This document shows, one piece after another, positions 8,372 to 18,203 of a stretch of 64,000 nucleotides of DNA (position 1 is its first letter; every line of letters begins with the position of its first letter). This DNA is from Pseudomonadota bacterium (lineage in GTDB: Bacteria > Pseudomonadota > Alphaproteobacteria > Rhodospirillales > Magnetospirillaceae). Where the stretch lies: assembly GCA_023458315.1 (NCBI GenBank), contig JAEXAH010000144.1:4577-68576 (forward strand). Direction: 5' to 3'. The notes under the pieces were generated by a model. That model saw only the letters and a list, made by a program, of their open reading frames with translations, was not told the origin of the DNA and made no database searches. Both the position numbers and the translations under genes were made by a program.

Positions 8372-10654
8372 ATGACCGACAAGACCCCGCTCAATCGCGC
8401 CGCCGCCGATCTTGAGCGTGAAACCCTGCTGATGCACGCCTCGGGCCGCCCCGGCAAGATCGAGGTGGTGCCGACCAAGCCGCTGACCACCCAGCGCGAC
8501 CTGTCGCTGGCCTATTCCCCCGGCGTGGCCTTTCCCTGTCTGCATATCGCCAAGGACCCGTCGCTGGCCTACGACTACACGGCCAAGGGCAATCTGGTGG
8601 CGGTGATCTCGAACGGCACCGCCGTTCTGGGTCTGGGCGACCTGGGCGCGCTGGCGGGCAAGCCGGTGATGGAAGGCAAGGCGGTGCTGTTCAAGCGCTT
8701 CGCCGACATCGACGCCATCGACCTGGAAGTCGATACCCGCGACATCGACGAATTCGTCAATTGCGTGCGCTTCCTGGGGCCGAGCTTCGGCGGCATCAAC
8801 CTGGAAGATATCAAGGCCCCCGAATGTTTCGTGATCGAAAGCCGCCTGCGCGAGATCATGGACATTCCGGTGTTCCATGACGACCAGCACGGCACGGCGA
8901 TCATCGCCACCGCCGGTCTGATCAACGCCCTGGCGCTGACCGGGCGCCGCATCGAGGATACCAAGGTGGTGGTCAACGGCGCGGGCGCCGCCGCCATCGC
9001 CTGTGTCGAGCTGATCAAGGCGTCGGGCATCCGGCACGAGAACGTCACCCTGTGCGACACCAAGGGCGTGATCTATCAGGGCCGCGACCACGGCATGAAC
9101 CAGTGGAAATCCGCCCATGCCATCCCGACCCAGGCCCGCACCCTGGCCGAGGCGCTGGAAGGCGCCGACGTGTTCATGGGCCTGTCGGTCAAGGGCGCGG
9201 TGACGCAGGCCATGGTCCGCACCATGGCGGAAAAGCCGATCATCTTCGCCATGGCCAATCCCGACCCGGAAATCACCCCGGAAGAGGTGCACGCCGTGCG
9301 CTCGGATGCCATCGTCGCCACCGGCCGTTCCGATTATCCCAACCAGATCAACAACGTGTTGGGCTTTCCCTACATCTTCCGCGGCGCGCTGGACGTGCGG
9401 GCCAGCACCATCAACGAACAGATGAAGGTGGCCGCCGCCCACGCCATCGCCCAATTGGCGCGCGAGGACGTGCCGGACGAAGTGGACCGCGCCTATCAGG
9501 GTCGCCGCCTTCGTTACGGTCCCGAATACATCATCCCGGTGCCGTTCGACCCGCGCCTGATCGCCGCCATTCCCCCGGCCGTGGCCCAGGCGGCCATGGA
9601 TTCCGGCGTGGCGCGCAAGCCGATCATCGACATGGCGGCGTACAAGGCGGAACTGGCCGCCCGTCTGGACCCCGCCGCCGCCAGCCTTCAGGCCATCGGC
9701 GACAAGGTCAAGGCCAACCCCCGCCGCGTGGTGTTCGCCGAAGGCGAAGAGGAAAAGTCCATCCGCGCCGCCCTGGCCTACAAGGCGGCGGGCTATGGCA
9801 CGCCGGTCTTGATCGGCCGCGAGGAACAGATCCGCGACACCATGGCCGCCCAGGGCCTGCCCGGCATCGAGGGGCTGGAGATCGTCAACGCCCGCCTGTC
9901 CGACCGCCGCGAGCATTACACCGAGGTGCTGTACAAGCGCCTGCAACGCAAGGGCGCGCTGCACCGCGACGCCGCCCGTCTGGTCAACCAGGAACGCAAC
10001 ATCTGGGGCGCCCTGATGGTGCAGCAGGGCGACGCCGACGCCATGGTCACGGGCCTGACCCGCGCCTATTGGCAGGCGTTCGACGAGGTCAAGCGGGTGG
10101 TCGACCCGGCGCCCGGCCAGGTGCTGTTCGGCCTGAACATGATGGTGGCGCGCGGCCGCACCGTGTTCATGGCCGATACCACCGTGCACGAAACCCCCAC
10201 CGCCGAGGATCTGGCCGACATCGCCATGCAATCGGCGGCCAAGGTGCGGCAATTGGGCTATGAACCGCGCGTCGCCATGCTGTCCTTCTCGAATTTCGGC
10301 AACCCGGCCAGCCATCCCACCGGCCGCGTCCGTCAGGCGGTGCATATCCTGGAAGAGCGCGGCGTCGATTTCGAGGTGGACGGCGAAATGGCCGCCGATG
10401 TCGCTCTCGACCCGGAACTGCTGAAGCATTATCCGTTCTGCCGCCTGTCCGGCCCGGCCAACGTGCTGATCATGCCCGGCCTGCATTCCGCCAACATCGC
10501 GTGGAAGCTGATGCAGAAGCTGGGCGGCGGCACGGTGATCGGCCCCATGCTGGTGGGCCTGGAAAAGCCGATCCAGATCACTTCCATGGACGCCACCGTC
10601 AATGACATGGTCAACATGGCGGTGCTGGCGGCCTACGATTCGATCGGGTCCTAG
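8372..10654 (+). CDS. maeB: NADP-dependent malic enzyme fused to a phosphotransacetylase-like domain
   Basis: 760 residues, the expected size of MaeB. The malic enzyme part (about 1-430) oxidatively decarboxylates malate to pyruvate. It contains the start motif DLSLAYSPGVAFPCLHIAKD, the metal-site region VFHDDQHGTAIIATAGLINA, and the nucleotide-binding loop NGAGAAAIACVELIKASG. The C-terminal part (about 430-760) is PTA/PTB-like (RVVFAEGEEEKSIRAALAY, NPASHPTGRVRQAV); in MaeB enzymes it is regulatory, binding acetyl-CoA, rather than catalytic. The ATG at 8372 was chosen because the family begins just before LNRAAADLERETLLMH. phoR begins 4 bases after the stop. Confidence 0.96.
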   Translation: MTDKTPLNRAAADLERETLLMHASGRPGKIEVVPTKPLTTQRDLSLAYSPGVAFPCLHIAKDPSLAYDYTAKGNLVAVISNGTAVLGLGDLGALAGKPVMEGKAVLFKRFADIDAIDLEVDTRDIDEFVNCVRFLGPSFGGINLEDIKAPECFVIESRLREIMDIPVFHDDQHGTAIIATAGLINALALTGRRIEDTKVVVNGAGAAAIACVELIKASGIRHENVTLCDTKGVIYQGRDHGMNQWKSAHAIPTQARTLAEALEGADVFMGLSVKGAVTQAMVRTMAEKPIIFAMANPDPEITPEEVHAVRSDAIVATGRSDYPNQINNVLGFPYIFRGALDVRASTINEQMKVAAAHAIAQLAREDVPDEVDRAYQGRRLRYGPEYIIPVPFDPRLIAAIPPAVAQAAMDSGVARKPIIDMAAYKAELAARLDPAAASLQAIGDKVKANPRRVVFAEGEEEKSIRAALAYKAAGYGTPVLIGREEQIRDTMAAQGLPGIEGLEIVNARLSDRREHYTEVLYKRLQRKGALHRDAARLVNQERNIWGALMVQQGDADAMVTGLTRAYWQAFDEVKRVVDPAPGQVLFGLNMMVARGRTVFMADTTVHETPTAEDLADIAMQSAAKVRQLGYEPRVAMLSFSNFGNPASHPTGRVRQAVHILEERGVDFEVDGEMAADVALDPELLKHYPFCRLSGPANVLIMPGLHSANIAWKLMQKLGGGTVIGPMLVGLEKPIQITSMDATVNDMVNMAVLAAYDSIGS

Positions 10655-10658
10655 GGGC

Positions 10659-12065
<1,407 letters not shown>

Positions 12066-12156
12066 GCGGAAAATACTGATATTCCTAAAAAGCGCTTCCC
12101 GCTGATGGTTCCCCCTGGTAAACCCCATACCTTGGTTGGGGCTCCGGGGGGAGCGG

Positions 12157-13938
12157 ATGGGCATGGGGGAATATGGCGTCGCATCGCGGCTGAGTGTGCG
12201 CAGCCTTGGCGTTCTGACCGCCCTGGTGGTCAACGCCGTGGCCGCGCTGGCCCTGTGGCAATCCTATGAAGGCGCCGTCGCCCGCGTCGAGCAGCGCACC
12301 GAGGCGTTGGCCCAGATCTATGCCGATTTCACCGCCCGGGCATTGGACACTTACGACCAGATCCTGCTGGACATGCGCGGCTTCGCCGCCGACGGCATGG
12401 ACCAGGATTTCCTGCGCTCGTACCTGCTGCGGCAGAAAACCCATCATCCGCATCTGCTGAACCTGTTCCTGTTCGATGCCGACGGCAGCATCCGGGTCGG
12501 CACCCAGGACCGGGCGGCCGATCTGTCGGACCGTGATTACGTGACGGTCCATCGCGCCAATGCCCATGTGGGCCGCTATATCGGCCATCCGGCGGTGTCG
12601 CGCATCGTGCCCGGGCGGCGCTTCTTCGCGTTGTCGCGGCGGCTGGACGGTCCCGACGGCGCCCTGACCGGGGTGGCGGCGGCCACGGTGGACCTTCAGG
12701 ACCTGGCGCAGGCGTTCGAGGCGGTGCGCGGCGGGGTCGAGAACGGCGAGGTGGCCATCGCCCTGGTGCACCAGGACGGCACCCTGCTGGTGCGGGCGCC
12801 GGACGCCGTCGATGCGATCGGGCGCAAGATCACCCTGGAAAAGCTGGATGGCGCCGTCGCCCACACCGGGCGGGGGGCGTCACCGTTCGACGGCCGCGAC
12901 CGCATCGTGACCCAGCGACAGGTGCCCAATTATCCCCTGTTGGTGCTGACCAGCCTGCCCACGGTCAAGGTGTGGCGGGATTGGGCGCGCAGCGCGGTGC
13001 CGACGGCGGCGCTGGCCCTGTTGCTGACCGGTGGCTTATGGGTGTTGTTCATCCACCTGCATCGTCAGGCGGCGGCGCGCGAACGGCTGATGGCCGATCT
13101 GGAGGCGGCCAGGGATCGCGCCGAGCACGCCTATGCCGATCTGGGGCAGGCCCAGGAGGTGATGGTGCGGTCGGAAAAGCTGGCGGCGCTGGGCGGGCTG
13201 GTGGCCGGGGTGGCGCACGAGATCAACACGCCGGTGGGCAACGCGGTGACGGCCGCCTCGTATCTGGCGAAAGAGATCGAGGAACTGGCCGAGGCGTTCA
13301 AGGCCCAGACCCTGACCGCCAGCTTCCTGCAAACCTTTCTGTCCACCGCCGACGAATCGGTGCGGCTGACCCTGTCCAATTGCGAACGCGCCGCCGAACT
13401 GATCCACGGCTTCAAGCAGGTGGCGGTGGACCAGACCTCGGGCGAGCGGCGGCGCTTCAATCTGGCGGAATACGTGGCCGAGGTGCTGCTGTCGCTGAAG
13501 CCCAAGTTCAAGCGCACGCCGCACCGGGTGGACATCTACATTCCCGACGACATCGAGGTGGATTCCTATCCCGGCGCGCTCAGTCAGGTGCTGACCAATC
13601 TGATGGTCAACTCGCTGATGCACGGCTTCGAGGACGGCCGCGCCGGGGTCATCGACCTGGCGGCGCGGGTGGATGGCGACATGCTGGAAATCATCTATTC
13701 CGACAACGGTCGCGGCATTCCCACCGCCCTGCATTCCCAGGTGTTCGAACCCTTCTTCACCACCCGGCGCGGATCGGGCGGCAGCGGTCTGGGGCTGAAC
13801 ATCATCCATAACATCGTTCACCGCACGCTCGGCGGCTCGCTCAGCCTGGACAGCCAGGAAGGCCGGGGCGTCCATTTCACCATCCGTTTCCCGCTGCGCG
13901 CCCCCGCCGCCACCGGGGCCGAGGATTCGTCGCCATGA
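12157..13938 (+). CDS. Membrane sensor histidine kinase with double-Cache-like periplasmic domain
   Basis: 593 residues. The ATG at 12157 (or 12163) follows a GGGGGGAG stretch at 12146-12153. Architecture: helix at about 12-35, a large periplasmic domain (about 40-285) that reads as a double Cache sensor (LDTYDQILLDMRGFAADG, LFLFDADGSIRVGTQDRAADL, DYVTVHRANAH), a second helix (about 290-310), a coiled coil, then the kinase core. His is at about residue 354 in GLVAGVAHEINTPVGNAV, with N-box LTNLMVNSLMHGF and G-box SGGSGLGLNIIHNIVH. The HEINTPVGN form is typical of the kinase group that feeds c-di-GMP circuits. Its stop overlaps the next gene's start (ATGA), so the two are translated together and are probably partners. 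Confidence 0.9.
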   Translation: MGMGEYGVASRLSVRSLGVLTALVVNAVAALALWQSYEGAVARVEQRTEALAQIYADFTARALDTYDQILLDMRGFAADGMDQDFLRSYLLRQKTHHPHLLNLFLFDADGSIRVGTQDRAADLSDRDYVTVHRANAHVGRYIGHPAVSRIVPGRRFFALSRRLDGPDGALTGVAAATVDLQDLAQAFEAVRGGVENGEVAIALVHQDGTLLVRAPDAVDAIGRKITLEKLDGAVAHTGRGASPFDGRDRIVTQRQVPNYPLLVLTSLPTVKVWRDWARSAVPTAALALLLTGGLWVLFIHLHRQAAARERLMADLEAARDRAEHAYADLGQAQEVMVRSEKLAALGGLVAGVAHEINTPVGNAVTAASYLAKEIEELAEAFKAQTLTASFLQTFLSTADESVRLTLSNCERAAELIHGFKQVAVDQTSGERRRFNLAEYVAEVLLSLKPKFKRTPHRVDIYIPDDIEVDSYPGALSQVLTNLMVNSLMHGFEDGRAGVIDLAARVDGDMLEIIYSDNGRGIPTALHSQVFEPFFTTRRGSGGSGLGLNIIHNIVHRTLGGSLSLDSQEGRGVHFTIRFPLRAPAATGAEDSSP

Positions 13939-15491
13939 CCGAACCGTTTCTGTTCGCCAACGAAACCGCCGCCGCTCCGGCCGCCGCCACCGCCGCCCCG
14001 ACGGAACGGCGCTGGCCGTTGCTGATCGTCGATGACGACCCCGAGGTCCATTCGGTGACGCGGCTGGCCCTGTCCAAACTGCGCTATCGCGGCCGCCCCA
14101 TGGAATTCCTGTCGGCCTATTCCGCCGCCGAGGCGGAAACCATGCTGGCCGAACGCCGCGACGTGGCGGTGGTGCTGCTGGACGTGGTCATGGAAACCGA
14201 CGACGCCGGTCTGCGGCTGGTGCGCCGCATCCGCGACGTGCTGAACAACCGCGCGGTGCGCATCATCCTGCGCACCGGCCAGCCCGGTCAGGCGCCCGAG
14301 GAACGGGTGATCGTCGATTACGACATCAACGACTACAAGGCCAAGACCGAACTGACGGCGACCAAGCTGTTCACCGCCATCATCGCCTCGCTGCGGGCGT
14401 TCGAGGACATCACGGCGCTGGAAAGCAACCGGCGTGGCCTGCAACAGATCATCGAAACCTCGGATTCGCTGTTCCGGGTGCAAAGCCTGACCCATTTCGC
14501 GGCCGGCGTGCTGACCCAATTGGCCACCTTCATCGGCGTCGAACCTGCGGGCATCCTGTGCGCCCAGCGCGGCGATTTGGGCGGCGGCGACAAGGAGCGG
14601 CTGTACGTGCTGGCCGCCGCCGGTCCCTACGAGCCGGTGATCAACCACCCCCTGGACGAAGCGGTGCCCGACGCCCGGCTGTACGATCTGGTGGCGCGGT
14701 GCTATGCCGAACGGGCCAGCGTGCACGAACCGCACATGTCGGCGCTGTTCATCCCGGCGGTCAGCGACATGAGCCAGGACGTGGTGGCCTGCGTGGAAAC
14801 CGAACAGCCGCTGGACGATCTGGACCGCACCCTGCTGGAAGTGTTCGCGTCCAAGCTGAGCGTCGGTTTCGCCAACATCGATCTGGTGGAACGGCTGCGT
14901 CAGGCCAACGCCACCCTGGAGGCGCGGGTCGAGGAACGCACCCACGAACTGGCCGAGGCCAACGCCCGGCTGGAATTGCTGGCCGCCCTGGACCCGCTGA
15001 CCGGCGCCTACAACCGCCGCCATTTCCGCGCCCTGGCCGCCCAGTCCATCGCCATCGCCCGCCGCCAGCACCGGCCGGTGTCGGTGCTGATGATCGACCT
15101 GGACCATTTCAAGGCGGTCAACGACACCCACGGCCACGCCGCCGGGGACGAAACCCTGAAGACCCTGGTCACGCTGTGCCACGACACCTTGCGTGAAGGT
15201 GACATCCTGGCCCGCTATGGCGGCGAGGAATTCTGCGTGCTGTTGCCGGAAACCGATTTGCACACCGCCGTCGGCGTGGCGGAACGGTTGCGGCAGGCGG
15301 TGGCGTCGTCGTCGGTGCGGGGGCCAGAAGGGCCGTTCACCGTCACCGCCAGCATCGGCGTTGCCGGGTGGCAGGACGATGATGCCGGGGTCGAGGCGGC
15401 GCTGGACCGTGCCGACCACGCGCTGTACGAGGCGAAGCGCGGCGGCCGCAACCGCGTCGCCCTGGCCGGGGACGCGGTGGCGGCGGAATAG
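13935..15491 (+). CDS. Response regulator diguanylate cyclase (REC-DUF3369-GGDEF)
   Basis: 518 residues. The receiver domain (about 27-150) has the acidic pair in LLIVDDDPEVHSV, the phospho-acceptor Asp in VVLLDVVMETDDAG (about residue 82) and the Lys in NDYKAKTELTATKL. The middle section (about 165-325) matches DUF3369 as I know it, a GAF-like module of such regulators. A coiled coil leads to a GGDEF domain with YGGEEFCVLLPE and an upstream REGD that fits the inhibitory RxxD site. It should therefore make c-di-GMP and be product-inhibited. The four-base overlap with the kinase gene at 12157 argues that this is its output. Confidence 0.92.
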   Translation: MTEPFLFANETAAAPAAATAAPTERRWPLLIVDDDPEVHSVTRLALSKLRYRGRPMEFLSAYSAAEAETMLAERRDVAVVLLDVVMETDDAGLRLVRRIRDVLNNRAVRIILRTGQPGQAPEERVIVDYDINDYKAKTELTATKLFTAIIASLRAFEDITALESNRRGLQQIIETSDSLFRVQSLTHFAAGVLTQLATFIGVEPAGILCAQRGDLGGGDKERLYVLAAAGPYEPVINHPLDEAVPDARLYDLVARCYAERASVHEPHMSALFIPAVSDMSQDVVACVETEQPLDDLDRTLLEVFASKLSVGFANIDLVERLRQANATLEARVEERTHELAEANARLELLAALDPLTGAYNRRHFRALAAQSIAIARRQHRPVSVLMIDLDHFKAVNDTHGHAAGDETLKTLVTLCHDTLREGDILARYGGEEFCVLLPETDLHTAVGVAERLRQAVASSSVRGPEGPFTVTASIGVAGWQDDDAGVEAALDRADHALYEAKRGGRNRVALAGDAVAAE

Positions 15492-15542
15492 AGCGGCGGG
15501 CGTTAATTCTGACGCACGCCGCTCCTGCGGCCATTGAGGCCG

Positions 15543-15580
15543 CGGCCAAGTGGGCGGATGCCCACGCCCGGCGAGGGCCA
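15543..15580 (+). repeat. Two-hairpin dispersed repeat, copy A
   Basis: Second hairpin and tail of a dispersed element: CGGCCAA, stem GTGGGC, loop GGAT, stem GCCCAC, then GCCCGGCGAGGG. A first hairpin lies directly upstream (about 15526-15542, stem GCGGCC, loop ATTGA, stem GGCCGC). Copies at about 24523-24580, 36842-36886 (reverse) and 21173-21214 (reverse) share the loops and tail but not the stem bases. It lies between convergent genes. Confidence 0.75.
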
Positions 15581-15588
15581 AACATGAA

Positions 15589-15628
15589 CTAGACCAGCGT
15601 GCGCCATATTTGGCGCTCGATGGTCTAG
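15589..15628. terminator. Long two-tier inverted repeat between convergent genes
   Basis: Outer arms CTAGACCA/TGGTCTAG and inner arms GCGCCA/TGGCGC around a TATT loop form a symmetric hairpin. It lies between the GGDEF gene (plus, ends 15491) and the zinc-ribbon gene (minus, ends 15635), where a bidirectional terminator would be expected. No T-run follows on either strand, so it may instead be another repeat element. Confidence 0.5.
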
Positions 15629-15634
15629 CCGCCG

Positions 15635-15910
15635 TCAGCCCGGCTGCGCGCCGCCGTCCTGGCCTTCGCTGGTCAGCGGCAGTTCGCGGCCCGCCAGTTC
15701 CTCGGCGACGTTGTGGCCGCCGCACGACCCGCATTGGAACACCAGGTCCAATTGCATGTTGTTCATGGCGAAATCCTTGAGCATCAGGCCGCCGCAATGA
15801 CCGCACATGTAATCTTCGCCGCCGCGTCCCACCGTGGACAGGCCGGTGTTGAACACCGTGCGGCCGTTGATGTCGCGGGCCGAGATGGCGGTCAGAACCA
15901 GTTCAGACAT
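15635..15910 (-). CDS. Small zinc-ribbon-like protein
   Basis: 91 residues from the ATG at 15910. Two CxxC pairs (MCGHCGG at about 35-41 and QCGSCGG at about 59-65) are spaced as in a zinc ribbon. The part in front (SARDINGRTVFNTGLSTVGR) is an unusual conserved-looking N-terminus and the tail is polar. Function unknown; a role in metal or nucleic-acid binding is inference. It follows the gamma-glutamyltransferase gene by 23 bases on the same strand and is likely in its operon. Similar small Cys-pair proteins often carry no assigned function. Confidence 0.75.
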   Translation of the reverse strand: MSELVLTAISARDINGRTVFNTGLSTVGRGGEDYMCGHCGGLMLKDFAMNNMQLDLVFQCGSCGGHNVAEELAGRELPLTSEGQDGGAQPG

Positions 15911-15933
15911 GCTGTTGCCTTTTCGTAACGGAA

Positions 15934-17526
15934 TTACCAGCCGACGGCGGCGCCGTCGGCCCGGGGATCGGCGCCGCCTTCGATCATGCCGTCGGGGCGG
16001 CGGACCAGCGCCCCGGCATGGCCCATCAGGGAATCGAAGGCGGCCACCTGTTCGACGGTATGGCCCAACCCGCCCAGCCGCTCCACCAGGGCCGGGTCGA
16101 AACGGCACTCCACTTTCAGGTCGGTGTTGGGCTGGCCGTCCAGGCTGCGGCCATAGACGAAGCGCGGGGCGGTCAGCGCCGCCTGCACCGGCTGTGCGGC
16201 CAGGATGGTGCGGGCGAAGATCTGCGCCTGGATCTGCGGCTGCGAATCGCCGCCCATGCTGCCCCAGACCATGGTGCGGCCGTCCTTGAGCCGGGCCAAG
16301 GCGGGCGACAGGGTGTGGAACGGCTTGCGCCGGGGTTCCAGGGCGTTGCGGTGCTCGGGGTCCAGCGAGAAGCTGAAGGCGCGGTTGTGCCAGACGATGC
16401 CGCTGCGCGGCAGCACCACGCCGGACCCAAAGGCATGATACAGGCTTTGGATGAAGCTGACCGCCCGGCCCTGGCCGTCGATGACGCCCAGCCACACGGT
16501 ATCGCCGTCGGCCAGCATCTGGTGGGCGGGCTGGGCGGCGGCGGGATCGACCTCGCCCGCCAGCCGGTCCAGCAGGTGGTCCGACAGATAGGTGGTGGCG
16601 TGGACCGACATGCGGTGGGGATCGGTGATGTGGGCGTCGCGGACGCGGGTGGCGATCTTGGTCGCCTCGACCAGCGCATGCACCCATTCCGGGCTGTCCG
16701 GCTCGGCATGGGCCAGCCGCTGGAACACCCCCAGCAGGATCAGCGAGGCCAGGCCCTGGGTGGGCGGCGCGGTGTTGAACAGCGTGCCCGCCGCCAGCCC
16801 CAGCGACAAAGGCCGCCGCCGCATGCCGCGATGGCGGGCCAGATCCTCGGCCTTCAGCGGTGATCCGGCGTCGCGCAGATCCTCAGCCATGGTGCGGGCG
16901 ATGTCGCCGCGATAGAAATCGTCCAGCCCGGCCTCGGCCAGCCGCTCGAAGGTTCCGGCCAGCACGGGCTGGGTCTGCACCGCGCCCACCGCCGGAACCT
17001 TGTTACGGTTCAGGAACGTCTGCGCGAAGCCCGGCGCCTTGCGCAGGGCGGCCAGATTGCGGCGGGTGGCGGCTTCCTGATGGGCGCTGACGGTGGCACC
17101 CTCGCGGGCATAGTGGATGGCGTCCTCGAACAGCCGCTCCAGCGGCATGCCGCCGCCCCATTGCTCGGACAGGTCCAGCGCCAGCTTCCAGCCCGACACC
17201 GCCCCCGCCACGGTGGCGGCGGCCAGCGGGCCACGGGCCGGAATGGCCTTCAGCCGCTCGCCGCGATACAGCTCGCGTTCGACCGCCGCGCCCGCCGCGC
17301 CCGATCCGTCGATGGAAATGGGCGGCTTGCCCGGTTCGGCGATCAGCCAAAAGCCGTCGCCGCCCAGGCCGGTCATGTGCGGATAGACCACGCACAGCGT
17401 GGCGGCGGCGGCGATGGCCGCCTCGATGGCGTTGCCGCCTTCGCGCAGGACCGCCAGTCCCGCTTGCGAGGCGAGGTGGTGCGGGGACGTCACCATTCCC
17501 CGTCGGCCCATGGGCGTGTTCAACAT
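15934..17526 (-). CDS. ggt: Gamma-glutamyltransferase family protein
   Basis: 530 residues, an Ntn-hydrolase that would autocleave before a catalytic Thr. The N-terminal half has the family's SPHHLASQAGLAVLREGGNA and HMTGLGGDGFWLIAE. The presumed nucleophile is Thr at about residue 343 in DGDTVWLGVIDGQGRAVSF, followed by FGSGVVLPRSGIVWHNR and the C-terminal signature MGGDSQPQIQAQI. Gamma-glutamyltransferases cleave glutathione or related amides. No signal peptide is seen at MLNTPMGRRGMV, so this member may be cytoplasmic, like the YwrD-type group. Substrate unknown. Divergent from gpt, 138 bases away. Confidence 0.9.
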   Translation of the reverse strand: MLNTPMGRRGMVTSPHHLASQAGLAVLREGGNAIEAAIAAAATLCVVYPHMTGLGGDGFWLIAEPGKPPISIDGSGAAGAAVERELYRGERLKAIPARGPLAAATVAGAVSGWKLALDLSEQWGGGMPLERLFEDAIHYAREGATVSAHQEAATRRNLAALRKAPGFAQTFLNRNKVPAVGAVQTQPVLAGTFERLAEAGLDDFYRGDIARTMAEDLRDAGSPLKAEDLARHRGMRRRPLSLGLAAGTLFNTAPPTQGLASLILLGVFQRLAHAEPDSPEWVHALVEATKIATRVRDAHITDPHRMSVHATTYLSDHLLDRLAGEVDPAAAQPAHQMLADGDTVWLGVIDGQGRAVSFIQSLYHAFGSGVVLPRSGIVWHNRAFSFSLDPEHRNALEPRRKPFHTLSPALARLKDGRTMVWGSMGGDSQPQIQAQIFARTILAAQPVQAALTAPRFVYGRSLDGQPNTDLKVECRFDPALVERLGGLGHTVEQVAAFDSLMGHAGALVRRPDGMIEGGADPRADGAAVGW

Positions 17527-17664
17527 GTCCCGTCCCTTGCCGGTGCAACAGCCCGCCCTTTATCGCGCAGGCAAAGCGTCCCCGTCCAGAGCGGGTCACG
17601 GAAAATTTGAAATCGGCGGATTTCCGACGGTATGTAAAAGACGCCGACACCACGAGGAAGCAGC

Positions 17665-18123
17665 ATGAGCGCGCATGACCACACCATTTCCACCCTGTCG
17701 CTGTCTTGGGCCGACGTCCACCGCGACACCCGCATCCTGGCCGAGATGCTGGCCGAACTGCCGCCGTTCCAGGGCATCGTCGCCGTCACCCGTGGCGGCC
17801 TGGTCCCCGCCGCCATCCTGTCGCGCGAATTGGATATCCGGCTGGTGGAGACGGTGTGCGTCTCGACCTATGACGACCGTGAAATCCGCGACCCGCAGAT
17901 CATCAAGTCGCTGGCGGGCGACGGCAGCGGCTGGGTGGTGGTGGATGATCTGGTGGACACCGGCGCCACCTTGCAGGTGCTGCGCACCATGCTGCCCAAG
18001 GCGCATTTCGCCACCGTCTACGCCAAGCCCAAGGGCCAGCCGGTGGTGGACAGCTTCGCCACCGTCTTCGCCCAAAGCACCTGGATCAATTTCCCCTGGG
18101 ACCCGCCGGGCAAGGGAAGCTGA
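17665..18123 (+). CDS. gpt: Xanthine-guanine phosphoribosyltransferase-like purine salvage enzyme
   Basis: 152 residues, ATG at 17665 with GAGGAAG about 6 bases upstream. It has the type I phosphoribosyltransferase PRPP loop VVVDDLVDTGAT (about residues 92-103) and the early loop VTRGGLVPAAILSRELDIR. The C-terminus STWINFPWDP is typical of XGPRT (Trp and Phe stacking on the base). It would convert xanthine or guanine plus PRPP to XMP or GMP. Gpt is normally membrane-associated and about 150 residues long, as here. A terminator hairpin follows at 18143. Confidence 0.9.
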   Translation: MSAHDHTISTLSLSWADVHRDTRILAEMLAELPPFQGIVAVTRGGLVPAAILSRELDIRLVETVCVSTYDDREIRDPQIIKSLAGDGSGWVVVDDLVDTGATLQVLRTMLPKAHFATVYAKPKGQPVVDSFATVFAQSTWINFPWDPPGKGS

Positions 18124-18142
18124 GGGGCGCGGCAAACAAAAA

Positions 18143-18166
18143 CCCCCGCCGGGTTCCCGGCGGGGG
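18143..18166 (-). terminator. Rho-independent terminator for acnB (also faces gpt)
   Basis: Perfect 11-base-pair stem CCCCCGCCGGG/CCCGGCGGGGG with a TT loop. On the minus strand it is followed by TTTTTGTTTG, which fits an intrinsic terminator for acnB (ends 18204). It could also block gpt transcripts. Confidence 0.85.
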
Positions 18167-18203
18167 CTGAGGCTTGAGCTCTTATTATTATTAGTCAGTG
18201 ACC

